Part shown: positions 5,033 through 13,357 of the stretch, piece after piece
Layout of the letters: each line of letters begins with the position of its first letter
Position numbering within the stretch: position 1 is the stretch's first letter
Assembly (NCBI GenBank): GCA_025361465.1
Contig: JANYAG010000273.1
Location: forward strand, 1-13,357
Reading direction: 5' to 3'
From: Gemmatimonadota bacterium
GTDB taxonomy: Bacteria; Gemmatimonadota; Gemmatimonadetes; Gemmatimonadales; GWC2-71-9
Length of the DNA: 13,357 nucleotides
The notes under the pieces: generated by a model
What the model was told of the DNA's origin: nothing
What the model saw: the letters and a program-made list of their open reading frames with translations, nothing else
The model's database searches: none
Position numbers and translations under genes: made by a program

Positions 5033-8000
5033 TCAAGGCACTACGAACCGCTGCCGTGCCAGGACGGCCGGATCGTCGTGCTGCGGATCGAACGGCCGCA
5101 GTCTGAACGAGTAGGTGTAGCTCGGCTCCGTGAGGCGATAGGCGTCGTGCGTCCGCGCGCCCCAGGAATCGTCGCCACCTACGCCGATCTGGTGCAGGTC
5201 GAGCGCGAGCCAGGTGAACGGGCGTGGTGCGATATCGCTGGTGTGCCGGTTGACGGTCTGGTCGCGGCCGACGAAACCCGCTCCCGGTGTCTCGAAATCT
5301 TCCGGATTGTTGTGGTGCGCCTCGACCTCGAGCACCGGGCTCCCCACCGCGAGCAGGCCCGCGTTCGCGCTCGTCAACGCCACCCAACGCACGTCGGTCT
5401 TGTTGCCGTTCTCCTGCGGACGAACATAGGGCACGTACTGTGACGCGACGGACGCGGTGTACCGGCCGACGAACGCCGCCGTCTTCCGGTCCCAGTAGTT
5501 CTCGAACGGACCGCGGCCGAACCAGCTCATCTGGTCAAAGCCAGCCGGCAGCACCAGGCTCAAGCCCATGCGCGGCAACTCGACCGTGGTGCCCTTCTTG
5601 GTCAGGGTATTGTCGACCAGGATGTCCCCCGTCCCGAGGACGGTGTAGCTGGTGGCCATGGTGGCCACGTCGGCGCCGGCGTCGTCCTGGAGCACCTGAT
5701 CGAGCGACACCCGCACCACACCGGGCGCCAGCTGTTCCGCCCGCGCAACGGTCGCCGTCCGGTAATCGGCGGCGTAACGCCAGACCCGGGTGCGGCGCGG
5801 CAGTTCATTGCCCCAATCGTTGTCCGTCGCGGGACGCCAGAGGTTTGGTGCGGGACCGCGCCGGATCAACTCGGCGCCGCGGAAGCGCAGCGAAGCAAGC
5901 GTGGCCTGCCGCAGGTCGAACCGAGCCACCAGGTCAGTGCCGCTCACGGTGATGCTCAGGCTGTCGCGTGTCATTGTCAGCGCCGGCAGCGTGGCCACCG
6001 CGATCGGCGTGATGGCCGCTGACACTGGCAGCACCAACTGTTCGGTGGCCAGGGCGGTGCCCGCGGGAACCAGCCCGGCGTCGGTCCGTCGCACCAGCGC
6101 CAGGTTCAGGAAATATTCATGACCCGGTGACGCTGGCGGCAGCCGAAGCCCAAGCGAGATGATGCTGCTGTCACCCGCTGCCACGCGTGGCTGGACGACA
6201 CCGGAATCAACCGGCACACCGTCGTTGGTGATCGTCCAGCGCAGGTCGAAGCCGTCGAGCGAGGTGAAGAAGTACTCGTTGCGGAGCCACACCTTGCCCG
6301 TGCTCAGGTCGGCGGCGGAGAAGTGCACGTCCTGATAGACCTTCTTCACTTCTTCGAGTCCCGGGTGCGGCGTCCGATCGGGGCCCACCAGTCCATTGTC
6401 ATTGAAGCTGCCATCGCTCGGGGTCCCCGGCGGGCCGTAGTCGCCGCCGTAGGACCAGTACGGCGCGCCGTTCCACGCGGCCTCGTTCAGTCCCTGGTCG
6501 ACCCAGTCCCAGATGAAGCCCCCTTGCAGCTTCGGGTACTTCCGGATGACGTCCCAGTACTCCTTGAGGTTGCCGGTGCTGTTGCCCATCGCATGGGCGT
6601 ACTCGCACATGATGAGCGGGCGGTCGCCATTGCCGGTGGCGTAGCGCTCGAGTGACCTGATGCCCGGGTACATCGGCACCTTGAGGTCGGAGTGCCGCTG
6701 GCCCGACACCGGATTGTACCCCTCGCTTTCGCGCTCGTACTGCACCGGTCGCGAGTTGTCGCGCTGCTTGATCCAGTTGTAGGTCGCCACGAAGTTGCGC
6801 CCGTCGCCCGCTTCGTTGCCGAGCGACCAGATCACGATCGACGGATGATTCTTGTCGCGCTCCACCATCCGCTGGGTGCGATCCAGGTGCATCGTGAGCC
6901 ACTCGGGCTTGTCGGCCAGCGTGATCCGCGGGTCGTATCCCATGCCGTGCGACTCGATGTTCGCCTCGCCGACAATGTAGATGCCGTACTCGTCGGCCAG
7001 CTCGTACCACCGCTCCGGCTCCGGGTAGTGCGAGAAGCGGATCGCATTGACGTTGTGCTGCTTCATGATGGTCAGGTCGCGGCGCATCATCGCCTCGCCG
7101 AGGACGTGCGCGGTGACCGGATCGGTCTCGTGGTAGTTGGTCCCCTTGATGAGGATCGGCTTGCCATTGAGGAGATACCTGCCGTCCTTCACCTCCGTCG
7201 ACCGGAATCCCACCCGGTTTGCCACCGACTCGACGACGCGACCATCGGTCGCGAGCAGGGTGAGCGTGACGGTATAGAGGTTCGGGCTTTCGGCCGACCA
7301 GAGCCGCGGCTGTGCCACCGGGGCTTCCAGGCGGATCGCGGCCGAATCACCGACCGAAACCGCCTGCTGCCGCTCGGCGATGACATGGTCGCCGTCCCAC
7401 AGCCTGGCGACGACGCGATGTGCCACCGGCGCTCCCCCGGGCCCCTGCAACGCCAGATCCACGGCGAGCTGGCCATTCTTGTAGTCGGCGGTTGGCGTGG
7501 CGTGGACGAAGAGGTCGCGGATATGCGTGCGCGGCCGCGCATAGAGATAGACATCGCGAGTGATCCCGCTCAGCCGCCAGAAGTCCTGATCCTCGAGGTA
7601 GCTCGCCGTGCTCCAGCGGTACACCTCGAGTGCCAGCGTGTTGTTTCCGGCGTGCACGAACTTCGTGACATCGAACTCGGCCGGGTCCTTGCTCCCTTCG
7701 TTGTAGCCGACCATCTGGCCGTTGACCCAGAGATAGTAGGCCGAGCTCACCGCGCCGAAGCGAAGGTAGATCGCGCGGCCGTTCCAGTTGGTGGGGACCG
7801 TAAAGGCGTGCCGGTACGAGCCGACGGGATTGTTGTCGGCCGGCAGTTCGGGCGGTGTGGGGCGGCTGTCGGCGTGGAACGGGTACTTGATGTTGGTATA
7901 GATCGCGACGCCGTAGCCTTCGCGTTCCCAGTTGGCCGGCACGGGAATCGTTGGCCAGGCGGCATCGTTGAAGTCGTCGCGGTAGAAGTCCAGTGGGCGG

Positions 8001-8317
8001 TCGGCGGGTTTCGGTGAGAAGTGGAACTTCCACCGGCCGTTGAGGCTCTGATACCACGGGGCCGTGGTGGGATGGTCGGTCTGGTAGAACGGCGCGATCA
8101 TCCGGGCCGTGTGCGCTGCCTCTTCGGTCGGGTAGGCGGTGAAGGAGGCGTGAGTCGGCTCGACGTTCCGCCGCACAATGGCCGGGTTGGCCCAGTCGGG
8201 CAGCGGGCCGTCACGCACTGGCCGGTCGGCTTGTGCCGAGAGCACTCGAGCAGGGCCTGTCCCTGCCAGCATCGCAAGCACGGTGGTTGCGATGATTCCG
8301 GCACGTCGAACGCGCAT
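5033..8317 (-). CDS. Secreted beta-galactosidase, glycoside hydrolase family 2 (LacZ-type)
   Basis: A 1094-aa retaining glycosidase predicted to hydrolyse terminal beta-D-galactosides outside the cytoplasm. Signal peptide 1-30 (RVRRAGIIATTVLAMLAG...SAQA). Domains in order: jelly-roll sugar-binding domain (about 85-250, SLNGRWKFHF, and WRLSGITRDVYLYARP at its end), immunoglobulin-like domain (255-375), TIM barrel (385-655), linking beta domain (665-760), and the large C-terminal beta-sandwich typical of LacZ (about 782-1070, NLWRPATDNDWGNE). Catalytic residues match E. coli LacZ: Glu502 in SLGNEAGD is the acid/base (E461) and Glu572 in CEYAHAMGNS is the nucleophile (E537). His430 in FSHYPE matches H391, and Glu455/His457 in NIESHG match the metal ligands E416/H418. 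The length is normal for the family. An upstream ATG at 8332 is possible, but ATG 8317 has a strong GAGGGAA site 6 bases upstream and gives a cleaner signal peptide. It follows the RND gene by 28 bases. Substrate could be plant or algal galactosides rather than lactose. Confidence 0.95.
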   Translation of the reverse strand: MRVRRAGIIATTVLAMLAGTGPARVLSAQADRPVRDGPLPDWANPAIVRRNVEPTHASFTAYPTEEAAHTARMIAPFYQTDHPTTAPWYQSLNGRWKFHFSPKPADRPLDFYRDDFNDAAWPTIPVPANWEREGYGVAIYTNIKYPFHADSRPTPPELPADNNPVGSYRHAFTVPTNWNGRAIYLRFGAVSSAYYLWVNGQMVGYNEGSKDPAEFDVTKFVHAGNNTLALEVYRWSTASYLEDQDFWRLSGITRDVYLYARPRTHIRDLFVHATPTADYKNGQLAVDLALQGPGGAPVAHRVVARLWDGDHVIAERQQAVSVGDSAAIRLEAPVAQPRLWSAESPNLYTVTLTLLATDGRVVESVANRVGFRSTEVKDGRYLLNGKPILIKGTNYHETDPVTAHVLGEAMMRRDLTIMKQHNVNAIRFSHYPEPERWYELADEYGIYIVGEANIESHGMGYDPRITLADKPEWLTMHLDRTQRMVERDKNHPSIVIWSLGNEAGDGRNFVATYNWIKQRDNSRPVQYERESEGYNPVSGQRHSDLKVPMYPGIRSLERYATGNGDRPLIMCEYAHAMGNSTGNLKEYWDVIRKYPKLQGGFIWDWVDQGLNEAAWNGAPYWSYGGDYGPPGTPSDGSFNDNGLVGPDRTPHPGLEEVKKVYQDVHFSAADLSTGKVWLRNEYFFTSLDGFDLRWTITNDGVPVDSGVVQPRVAAGDSSIISLGLRLPPASPGHEYFLNLALVRRTDAGLVPAGTALATEQLVLPVSAAITPIAVATLPALTMTRDSLSITVSGTDLVARFDLRQATLASLRFRGAELIRRGPAPNLWRPATDNDWGNELPRRTRVWRYAADYRTATVARAEQLAPGVVRVSLDQVLQDDAGADVATMATSYTVLGTGDILVDNTLTKKGTTVELPRMGLSLVLPAGFDQMSWFGRGPFENYWDRKTAAFVGRYTASVASQYVPYVRPQENGNKTDVRWVALTSANAGLLAVGSPVLEVEAHHNNPEDFETPGAGFVGRDQTVNRHTSDIAPRPFTWLALDLHQIGVGGDDSWGARTHDAYRLTEPSYTYSFRLRPFDPQHDDPAVLARQRFVVP

Positions 8318-8323
8318 GATGTG

Positions 8324-8330
8324 TTCCCTC
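8324..8330 (-). promoter_or_regulatory. Shine-Dalgarno site that decides the beta-galactosidase start
   Basis: On the minus strand GAGGGAA occupies 8330-8324, with a 6-base spacer to the ATG at 8317. The alternative ATG at 8332 overlaps this site and has only GAGG with an 11-base spacer, so 8317 is preferred. The site lies just behind the stop codon of the RND gene (8346-8348), as expected inside an operon. Confidence 0.65.
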
Positions 8331-8345
8331 ATGGTCGGTGCCGCC

Positions 8346-11300
8346 TCAGGTCGCCGTGGTCGCCGCCTTGTGTCGCGTCCAGCTTGACCGGAACCGCCGG
8401 ATTCCCAACATCATCGGCGGCAGCAGGAACATCACCCCCAGCGTGCCACCCACGGTGCCGCCGGCGGTCGCCAGCGCGATGGCCCCGAACAGCGACTTGG
8501 TATCGGTGCCGACCGCCATCGGGATGAGTGAGGCGAGCGTGGTCAGGGTGACCAGCACGATCATCGTGACACGATCCGAGGCGGCGTGGAAAATGTCGGC
8601 CCCTGTGAGACGGCCATGTCGTTTCCGCGATACCACCGCCGCATCGATCTGCAGGATGGTGTGATTGACGGCCAATCCCACCACGAGAATCACGCCGACC
8701 GCCGCTTCGCGCGTGAAGGCGGTACCGGTGACCCAGAACGCGGCAATCACCCCGGCCAGCGCCAGCGGAATCGCCAGGAAGACCATCACCGGCGCCCAGA
8801 CCGAGTCGAAGACAAACGCCACCGCGATCAGCACCAGCACCAAACCCAGGGCGAAGACGGTGTAGAGTCCCTTGGTGGAATCGTCCTGACCCCAGGTGCC
8901 GGTCTCATCTTCCACGGTGTACCCCGGTGGCGCGGCAATTGATGCCATGAACGCCTTGTGCGTCCGGTCCGACCACTTCTGCGGCCCGCGGAAGTCATAA
9001 CTCAGCACGCGGATGTACTGCTGGTCCTCGCGCCGGATCATCTGCAGTCCCTCGATCTCACCCAGCGTGGTGACATCGCCGATGCGAATCGGCACCCCCT
9101 TGTTGTTCGAGACCCGGGCGTCGGACAGCTGCGAGAGGTCACGCTCGCGCGACCCCGCCGCCTGCACGCTCACGTCCACCTGCTCCCCGTCGATGTCGAG
9201 CTTGAGCCCACCACCCGGGTTATAGATCTGGCGACTCACGCTGCTGGCATACTGCGCCACCGAGGCGCCGACGCGCGCGAGCGCAGCGCGATCCGGCATC
9301 AGCGAGACGGAGGTGTTGTGCTCGCGATTCCAGCCGCCACTGCCGTTGATGTCAACGTCACGCACCCGCGGAAACTTCTCGAGCCGGGTCTTGAGGTCGA
9401 GCGCGAGCTGACGGACCCCCTCGTAGGAATAGCCGAGGATCCGGATGCGATGACTCTGCATCCCGCCACCGCCGGAACTGTTGGACCAGCCGGGGCCCTC
9501 GGGCTTCGACACATAGATGCTCTGGGTGCCGCCGATCAGCACCGCACGCTCGGTCAACTGGTCGGAGATGATCCACGGCATCTCGCCGAGCCCCGCTTCC
9601 GCCGTGAACTCGACGGTGACCGATCCCGCCTGCCCCTGGTTGTACCCTTGCGAACGGACGATGGCGACACCCGGCTGGCCCACCGCCACCACTTCGAGTT
9701 CACGGATCAGCCGCTCGAGTTCGTTGGGATCAGACCCCTTGGGAAAGGAGACCTGCGCGGACACCGTCGTGCGCTGGTCGCCCCAGTAATTGCCCCAGCT
9801 GTTCCGGGGCACCTTCTTGATGAAACCCCACGTCAGCACCGCGAGCATCACCACGGTGAGCGCGATGGTGAGGTAGCGCCAGCGCAGCACCCCCAGCAAC
9901 ATCCGGTCGTACAGGCGGGCGAGGCGTGGCCAGCCGTGATACACGCCATTGCCACCCTTGCCGATCGCGGGCACGAAGATCAGCGCTGTGCCCACCGACC
10001 AGAAGAGCGCCAGGGCGAAGGCGATCGCAAAGGGCGCAAAGGCGGCTCGCGCATTGCCCTGCAGGTAGAGGAACGGCAGCAGCACCACCGTCGTGGTCAG
10101 CGTCGAGCCGAACACCGCTGAGGAGATCCTGCCTCCCGCCGCGGCCCGCGCGGCCGCGGTGTTGGGCGCTCGCCGCATGCGCTCGACGACCACCAGTCCG
10201 TTCTGGACGATGATGCCGATTCCCATGGCGAGGCCGGCCAGCGTGAGCATGTTGGCCGGGACGTGCAGCAGGTAGAGCGAGAGCGCCGTGCCGGCGATGG
10301 CAATGGCGGCCGTGCCGATCACCAGCAGCGAGCCGCGGAGGCTGCGCAACGTGATCAAGAGGACGATCAACACCGAGACAAAGGCGATCGCACCGCGCAG
10401 CATCAGGTCGTTGATGCTCTTGGCGAGGTCGATGCTCATGTCGGAGGCGATCGAGAAACGCACCCCCCGTGGCAGCGCGGGGGCGAGATCATCCAGCGTC
10501 TTCCGCACCCGGGCGGCGGTCTGGATCTCATCTTCACCCGCCTGCCGCAACACCGAGAGCGACACGGCCGTGACGCCGTTCAGCCGGTAAAAGGAGCCGT
10601 GACTGTCTTCCTGCGGATTGATGCTGGCCAGTTCGCCCAGCGCAAACACCCGGCCACCCGGGCCGCGCACCGGCAACCGCGCAATATCATCGAGCGTGCT
10701 CGGCTGGTCGCGCAGGGTGACCGTCAACTGGGTGCGCCCGTTCTTCTTCTCCCCCAGCGGCTGGATCACCTTGGCCTGAGCGACGGCCGCCGTGAGCGCA
10801 TAGGGGTCAATGCCGAGCTGCTGCAGTTTGGTCGGATTGTAGGTGACGGCGATCCCGGTGGTCGCCCCGCCGCCGTTGAGGTTGACGTTGGCAATGCCCG
10901 GCAAGGCGGCAATGCGCGGGACAATCCGGTCCTTGACGATCCGCTCGAGCGTGCCCGGGGTGTAGGGTCCGACCAGGTTGATCTCGAGCAGCGGCTGCAC
11001 TTGCAGCTCCTCCGGGGTCCAGTTCTGGACGGAGATGCTGCCGCGCGCCTGGACCGGCAGGCTGCTGCGCAGCGTCTCCATCCGCTCGAGGATGGCGAGC
11101 CGGGCCATGGTGACGTCGGCCTGTTCGTTGAGCTCGACGGTGATGTTGGTCGATCCGCCGATCGAGGTCGACGCGGTCTTGCGCACGTCGCGCACACCCT
11201 GGATCGCGCCTTCGATCGGCGAGGTGATGTAGGTCTCCTGCAGTTCGGGAGACGCCCCGCGCCACGCGGCACTGACCGTCAGCTTCGGCAGGTCCATCGC

Positions 11301-11408
11301 CCCCTTGGCTGAGAGCGGCAGCTTGGTGGCCGCCACGGCTCCGGCGAAGACGATGCCGGTGGCCAGCGCCCAGACCACGGCCGGACGGTCTGCCGCCCAG
11401 CGAATCAC
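8346..11408 (-). CDS. RND family efflux transporter permease subunit with degenerate proton-relay motifs
   Basis: A 1020-aa inner-membrane permease of the RND superfamily (AcrB/CzcA type), full length for the family. TM1 is at about 13-31, a periplasmic porter loop runs to about 330, TM2-TM6 cover about 339-485 (TM4 388-408), TM7 lies near 513-533, a second porter loop follows to about 850, and TM8-TM12 cover the remainder (TM10 about 901-922). The internal duplication of the family is clear (PIEGAIQGV; RVRDVDIN; LQQLGIDPYAL). The oddity is TM4, which reads GIGIIVQNGLVVVE: Gln402-Asn403 stand where AcrB has Asp407-Asp408. TM10 reads VGLAVNHTILQID: Asn915-His916 stand where AcrB has Lys940-Asn941. 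The usual proton-relay charges are therefore absent. The start is GTG 11408, preceded by GAGG (11416-11419) at 7 bases. It overlaps the stop of the upstream RND gene by 4 bases (GTGA), implying translational coupling and a likely mixed trimer. Substrate is unknown. Confidence 0.92.
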   Translation of the reverse strand: MIRWAADRPAVVWALATGIVFAGAVAATKLPLSAKGAMDLPKLTVSAAWRGASPELQETYITSPIEGAIQGVRDVRKTASTSIGGSTNITVELNEQADVTMARLAILERMETLRSSLPVQARGSISVQNWTPEELQVQPLLEINLVGPYTPGTLERIVKDRIVPRIAALPGIANVNLNGGGATTGIAVTYNPTKLQQLGIDPYALTAAVAQAKVIQPLGEKKNGRTQLTVTLRDQPSTLDDIARLPVRGPGGRVFALGELASINPQEDSHGSFYRLNGVTAVSLSVLRQAGEDEIQTAARVRKTLDDLAPALPRGVRFSIASDMSIDLAKSINDLMLRGAIAFVSVLIVLLITLRSLRGSLLVIGTAAIAIAGTALSLYLLHVPANMLTLAGLAMGIGIIVQNGLVVVERMRRAPNTAAARAAAGGRISSAVFGSTLTTTVVLLPFLYLQGNARAAFAPFAIAFALALFWSVGTALIFVPAIGKGGNGVYHGWPRLARLYDRMLLGVLRWRYLTIALTVVMLAVLTWGFIKKVPRNSWGNYWGDQRTTVSAQVSFPKGSDPNELERLIRELEVVAVGQPGVAIVRSQGYNQGQAGSVTVEFTAEAGLGEMPWIISDQLTERAVLIGGTQSIYVSKPEGPGWSNSSGGGGMQSHRIRILGYSYEGVRQLALDLKTRLEKFPRVRDVDINGSGGWNREHNTSVSLMPDRAALARVGASVAQYASSVSRQIYNPGGGLKLDIDGEQVDVSVQAAGSRERDLSQLSDARVSNNKGVPIRIGDVTTLGEIEGLQMIRREDQQYIRVLSYDFRGPQKWSDRTHKAFMASIAAPPGYTVEDETGTWGQDDSTKGLYTVFALGLVLVLIAVAFVFDSVWAPVMVFLAIPLALAGVIAAFWVTGTAFTREAAVGVILVVGLAVNHTILQIDAAVVSRKRHGRLTGADIFHAASDRVTMIVLVTLTTLASLIPMAVGTDTKSLFGAIALATAGGTVGGTLGVMFLLPPMMLGIRRFRSSWTRHKAATTAT
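11405..11408 (-). other. 4-base start/stop overlap coupling the two RND genes
   Basis: On the minus strand, GTGA (11408-11405) contains the GTG start of the second permease and the TGA stop of the first. Such overlaps are typical of subunits made in fixed ratio by ribosomes that terminate and restart. GAGG at 11416-11419, inside the end of the upstream gene, can serve as the ribosome binding site. Confidence 0.85.
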
Positions 11409-13357
11409 GCCATCGCCTCGTTCACGCCGCGCGCTGCCGCTTCGGCGGCCTTCCGCTCCTTGCGTCGCTCGACCGCCGCGTACGCGGTCGGCAGCAGGAA
11501 GAAGGTCACCAGCAGGGCCGAGATCGATCCGCCGATCACACCCGCGGCGAGCGGCTGGTAGAGCGCCCCGCCGCTGCCCCAGTTGAAGGCCATCGGCAAC
11601 ACGCCGGTGATCGTGGTGAGCGAGGTCATCGCGATCGCGCGCAGGCGCTGGCGCCCACCGAGCAGGATTGCTTCCTCGATGCCGTGCCCAAGTTCGCGGA
11701 AGCGCTGGATCGCGTCGAGCTTCACCACGGCTTCATTGTCGGCCATGCCGACCATGACGATGATGCCGATCAGCGAGACGGCATTGATCGAGAAGCCCAT
11801 GATCCAGCACGCGAGGATGCCGCCCGCTGCGGCGAGCGGCACCGTGGTCAGGATCAGCAACGGCGTGGTGAACGAGGCAAACTCTCCTGCCAGCACCAGG
11901 AACATCAGCACCACGGAGAGGATGAGGACCAGGCCCAGTTCGCGCGAGGTCCGCTTCTGTTCGGTGTCGGCACCGGTGACCGCAAACAGCGCGCCGCCTG
12001 GGAGGGTGAGCTTCGAGACCGCCGCGGCCACGTCGGTCGAGGCGCGCGAGGTGCCGCCCTTTTCCACGCCGGCCTCGACCACGCTCACTGGGCGCTGGTT
12101 GACGCGCACGACTTCGATCGGCGCGCGCGTCTCCTTGACGTTGACCAGTTGCCCAACTGGAATGCCCTGCACGGTGGACGAAAGGGCGGTCTCGAGATTC
12201 TCATTTGAAATGCCGGCGTAGCGCACCGTGATTGGCGTGCGACGATCGGTCTCGCGCATGTCGCTGGCCGGGACACCGCCGAGCGCACCCTTGATGGTGT
12301 TGGCGATGGCGCCAATCGCGAGGCCGCGCTCCGCGATGCGATCGCGGCGCAGGGTGATCTCCACCACCTGCTGCGTGCCGTAGAAGGCGTCGCGCACGTC
12401 GGCGAGCGTCTTCACCTCGTGCATCGCGGTGCGGACCTGGGTCGCCGCCGCCGCGGCGTCCTCGGCCTTCTGGGCCGACACCTCGACCCGCACGATGCGT
12501 CCCTCGCGGCCGATCAGCGAGCCGAACTCCGACTGGCCCGCCAGATCGATCACCAGGGCACCCTGGGCCAGGTCGGGCACCGCCTGGCGCAGCGTGTTGG
12601 CGAAGTCCGTGGCCTCCATGGTGGCGGGGACCGGAATCACGAACACTGCCGTCCCGGGCGAGCCGGGCTCGGCTCCGCTGAGCACTTCCTCATCAGTGGC
12701 GTAGCCAACCCGGGCATAGATCCCGTCGCTGCCGAGCATGCGCGCGGCGGCCTCGAGCCGATCGGTCTGGCGGATCGTCTCCTCGATCGCGGTGCCGGGC
12801 GGCAGCCGCATTTCGGCGATGGCGGTGCCCTCATCGACCTGCGGCAGGATCTCCCGCGGCAGCTGGATCGCCACGAAGACGGTGGCGATCGTCACCGCGA
12901 TGGAGACGGCGAACACCTTCAGCGGATTGTGCAGCGCCCACTTCATGCCCGCTTCGTAATACTCGGCGAGTTCGAAGCCCCAATGTTCGAGCCGGCCGAG
13001 GAAGGAGTCGGGCGAGTGCGTTTTCGTCGCCAGCTGCAGTGAAGGGTGAACGGTGGCCGGTGAGTCGTTCGCACCCGGCCGCTTGTGGCCCCAGACCATC
13101 ATCACCGGCATCAGCGTCAGGGCCATCACCAGCGAGGCCGACAGCGTCAGGACGACCGCGATCGAAAGATCGCGGAAGAGTGCCGCGGCAAGGCCTTGCA
13201 CGAAGACGATCGGCCCGAACACCAGCAGCGTCGTGAGCGTGCCGCCGATCAACGGCGAGCTGACTTCGTCGGCGGCGGCCTGCGCCGACTCCCAGTATCC
13301 GAGCCCTTCCTCTCGCAATCGCCCGGTGGCTTCGGCCACCACGATGGCGTTGTCGAC
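11405..13357 (-). CDS. RND family efflux transporter permease subunit, partial (N-terminal part outside window)
   Basis: The C-terminal 650 residues of an RND permease; the reading frame is open at the right edge. The visible part begins within TM4, with VDNAIVVAEA, which keeps the first relay aspartate (AcrB Asp407 position) and has Asn at the second, a VDN form I associate with many RND permeases. TM5-TM6 follow, then TM7 (PLKVFAVSIAVTIATVFVAI), the second porter loop opening with LPREILPQVDEGTAIAEM, then TM8-TM12. TM10 reads VGMADNEAVVKLD, with an acidic Asp-Asn-Glu in place of the Ala-Lys-Asn of AcrB. The C-terminus is a short charged cytoplasmic tail (RRKERKAAEAAARG). It is translationally coupled to the second permease gene. 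Genes for the adaptor and outer-membrane channel are not in the window; they may lie beyond its right edge. Drug, lipid or metal export cannot be told apart here. Confidence 0.92.
   Translation of the reverse strand, partial: VDNAIVVAEATGRLREEGLGYWESAQAAADEVSSPLIGGTLTTLLVFGPIVFVQGLAAALFRDLSIAVVLTLSASLVMALTLMPVMMVWGHKRPGANDSPATVHPSLQLATKTHSPDSFLGRLEHWGFELAEYYEAGMKWALHNPLKVFAVSIAVTIATVFVAIQLPREILPQVDEGTAIAEMRLPPGTAIEETIRQTDRLEAAARMLGSDGIYARVGYATDEEVLSGAEPGSPGTAVFVIPVPATMEATDFANTLRQAVPDLAQGALVIDLAGQSEFGSLIGREGRIVRVEVSAQKAEDAAAAATQVRTAMHEVKTLADVRDAFYGTQQVVEITLRRDRIAERGLAIGAIANTIKGALGGVPASDMRETDRRTPITVRYAGISNENLETALSSTVQGIPVGQLVNVKETRAPIEVVRVNQRPVSVVEAGVEKGGTSRASTDVAAAVSKLTLPGGALFAVTGADTEQKRTSRELGLVLILSVVLMFLVLAGEFASFTTPLLILTTVPLAAAGGILACWIMGFSINAVSLIGIIVMVGMADNEAVVKLDAIQRFRELGHGIEEAILLGGRQRLRAIAMTSLTTITGVLPMAFNWGSGGALYQPLAAGVIGGSISALLVTFFLLPTAYAAVERRKERKAAEAAARGVNEAMA

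Noticed and set aside
6692..8017. Long plus-strand open frame (about 441 codons) antisense to the beta-galactosidase
   Set aside because: The opposite strand encodes a clear GH2 enzyme with all catalytic motifs. The antisense translation is rich in Arg, Val, His and Asp with no recognisable domain, as expected of a shadow frame in GC-rich DNA.
9421..9500. Gly/Ser-rich stretch in the second RND permease, at first sight an inserted linker
   Set aside because: Glycine-serine loops of this kind before the GYSYEGVRQLA segment occur in related RND permeases as I know them, so it is not evidence of an insertion.
8958..10121. Long plus-strand open frame antisense to the second RND gene
   Set aside because: It lies entirely within a well-supported RND permease and has a biased His/Arg/Pro composition without motifs.

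Overview
This is a GC-rich bacterial chromosomal window of about 13.4 kb with densely packed genes. The RND efflux permeases and the secreted GH2 beta-galactosidase point to a Gram-negative (diderm) bacterium. The combination of a LacZ-type enzyme with a signal peptide, paired RND permeases, a DUF2239 protein, and a membrane protein ending in a CxxC...CxxC tail looks to me most like Gemmatimonadota or a similar environmental phylum. That assignment is an impression from protein style, not a search result. No tRNA, rRNA, CRISPR array, transposase or phage gene is visible, and no gene-free stretch exceeds 300 bases.

Layout. (A) 1-1886, plus strand: the 3' part or nearly all of a fold-type I PLP enzyme (class V aminotransferase family), then a DUF2239 protein with its own AT-rich promoter. 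That promoter carries a near-palindrome and abuts the start codon, suggesting a leaderless mRNA. (B) 1918-3926: a divergent pair around a 140-base intergenic region. The leftward gene encodes a six-helix membrane protein with a C-terminal double-CxxC tail and no recognised output domain. The rightward gene encodes an N-terminal double-CxxC zinc-ribbon protein with a glycine-rich membrane segment. (C) 3923-13357, minus strand: one apparent transcription unit that enters from beyond the right edge. In transcription order it holds an RND permease (5' end outside the window), a second RND permease overlapping it by 4 bases, a secreted GH2 beta-galactosidase, a secreted protein with two TonB-C-like modules, and the C-terminal remnant of a kelch-type protein.

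How the genes may work together. The two RND permeases are translationally coupled and probably form a mixed trimer. The second lacks the acidic and basic residues of the TM4/TM10 proton relay, so it may be the non-pumping partner. The adaptor and outer-membrane channel genes are not in the window; if present, they may lie beyond the right edge. Small gaps (28-30 bases) suggest that the beta-galactosidase and TonB-C-like genes are co-transcribed with the pump, although no functional link is obvious. The kelch remnant begins directly behind the stop codon of the TonB-C-like gene and in the same frame, which looks like the scar of a deletion.

The features most worth a second look are the degenerate RND pair, the leaderless operator-promoter before DUF2239, the divergent pair of double-CxxC membrane proteins, and the kelch deletion junction. 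I did not find a convincing complete new defence or mobile system.
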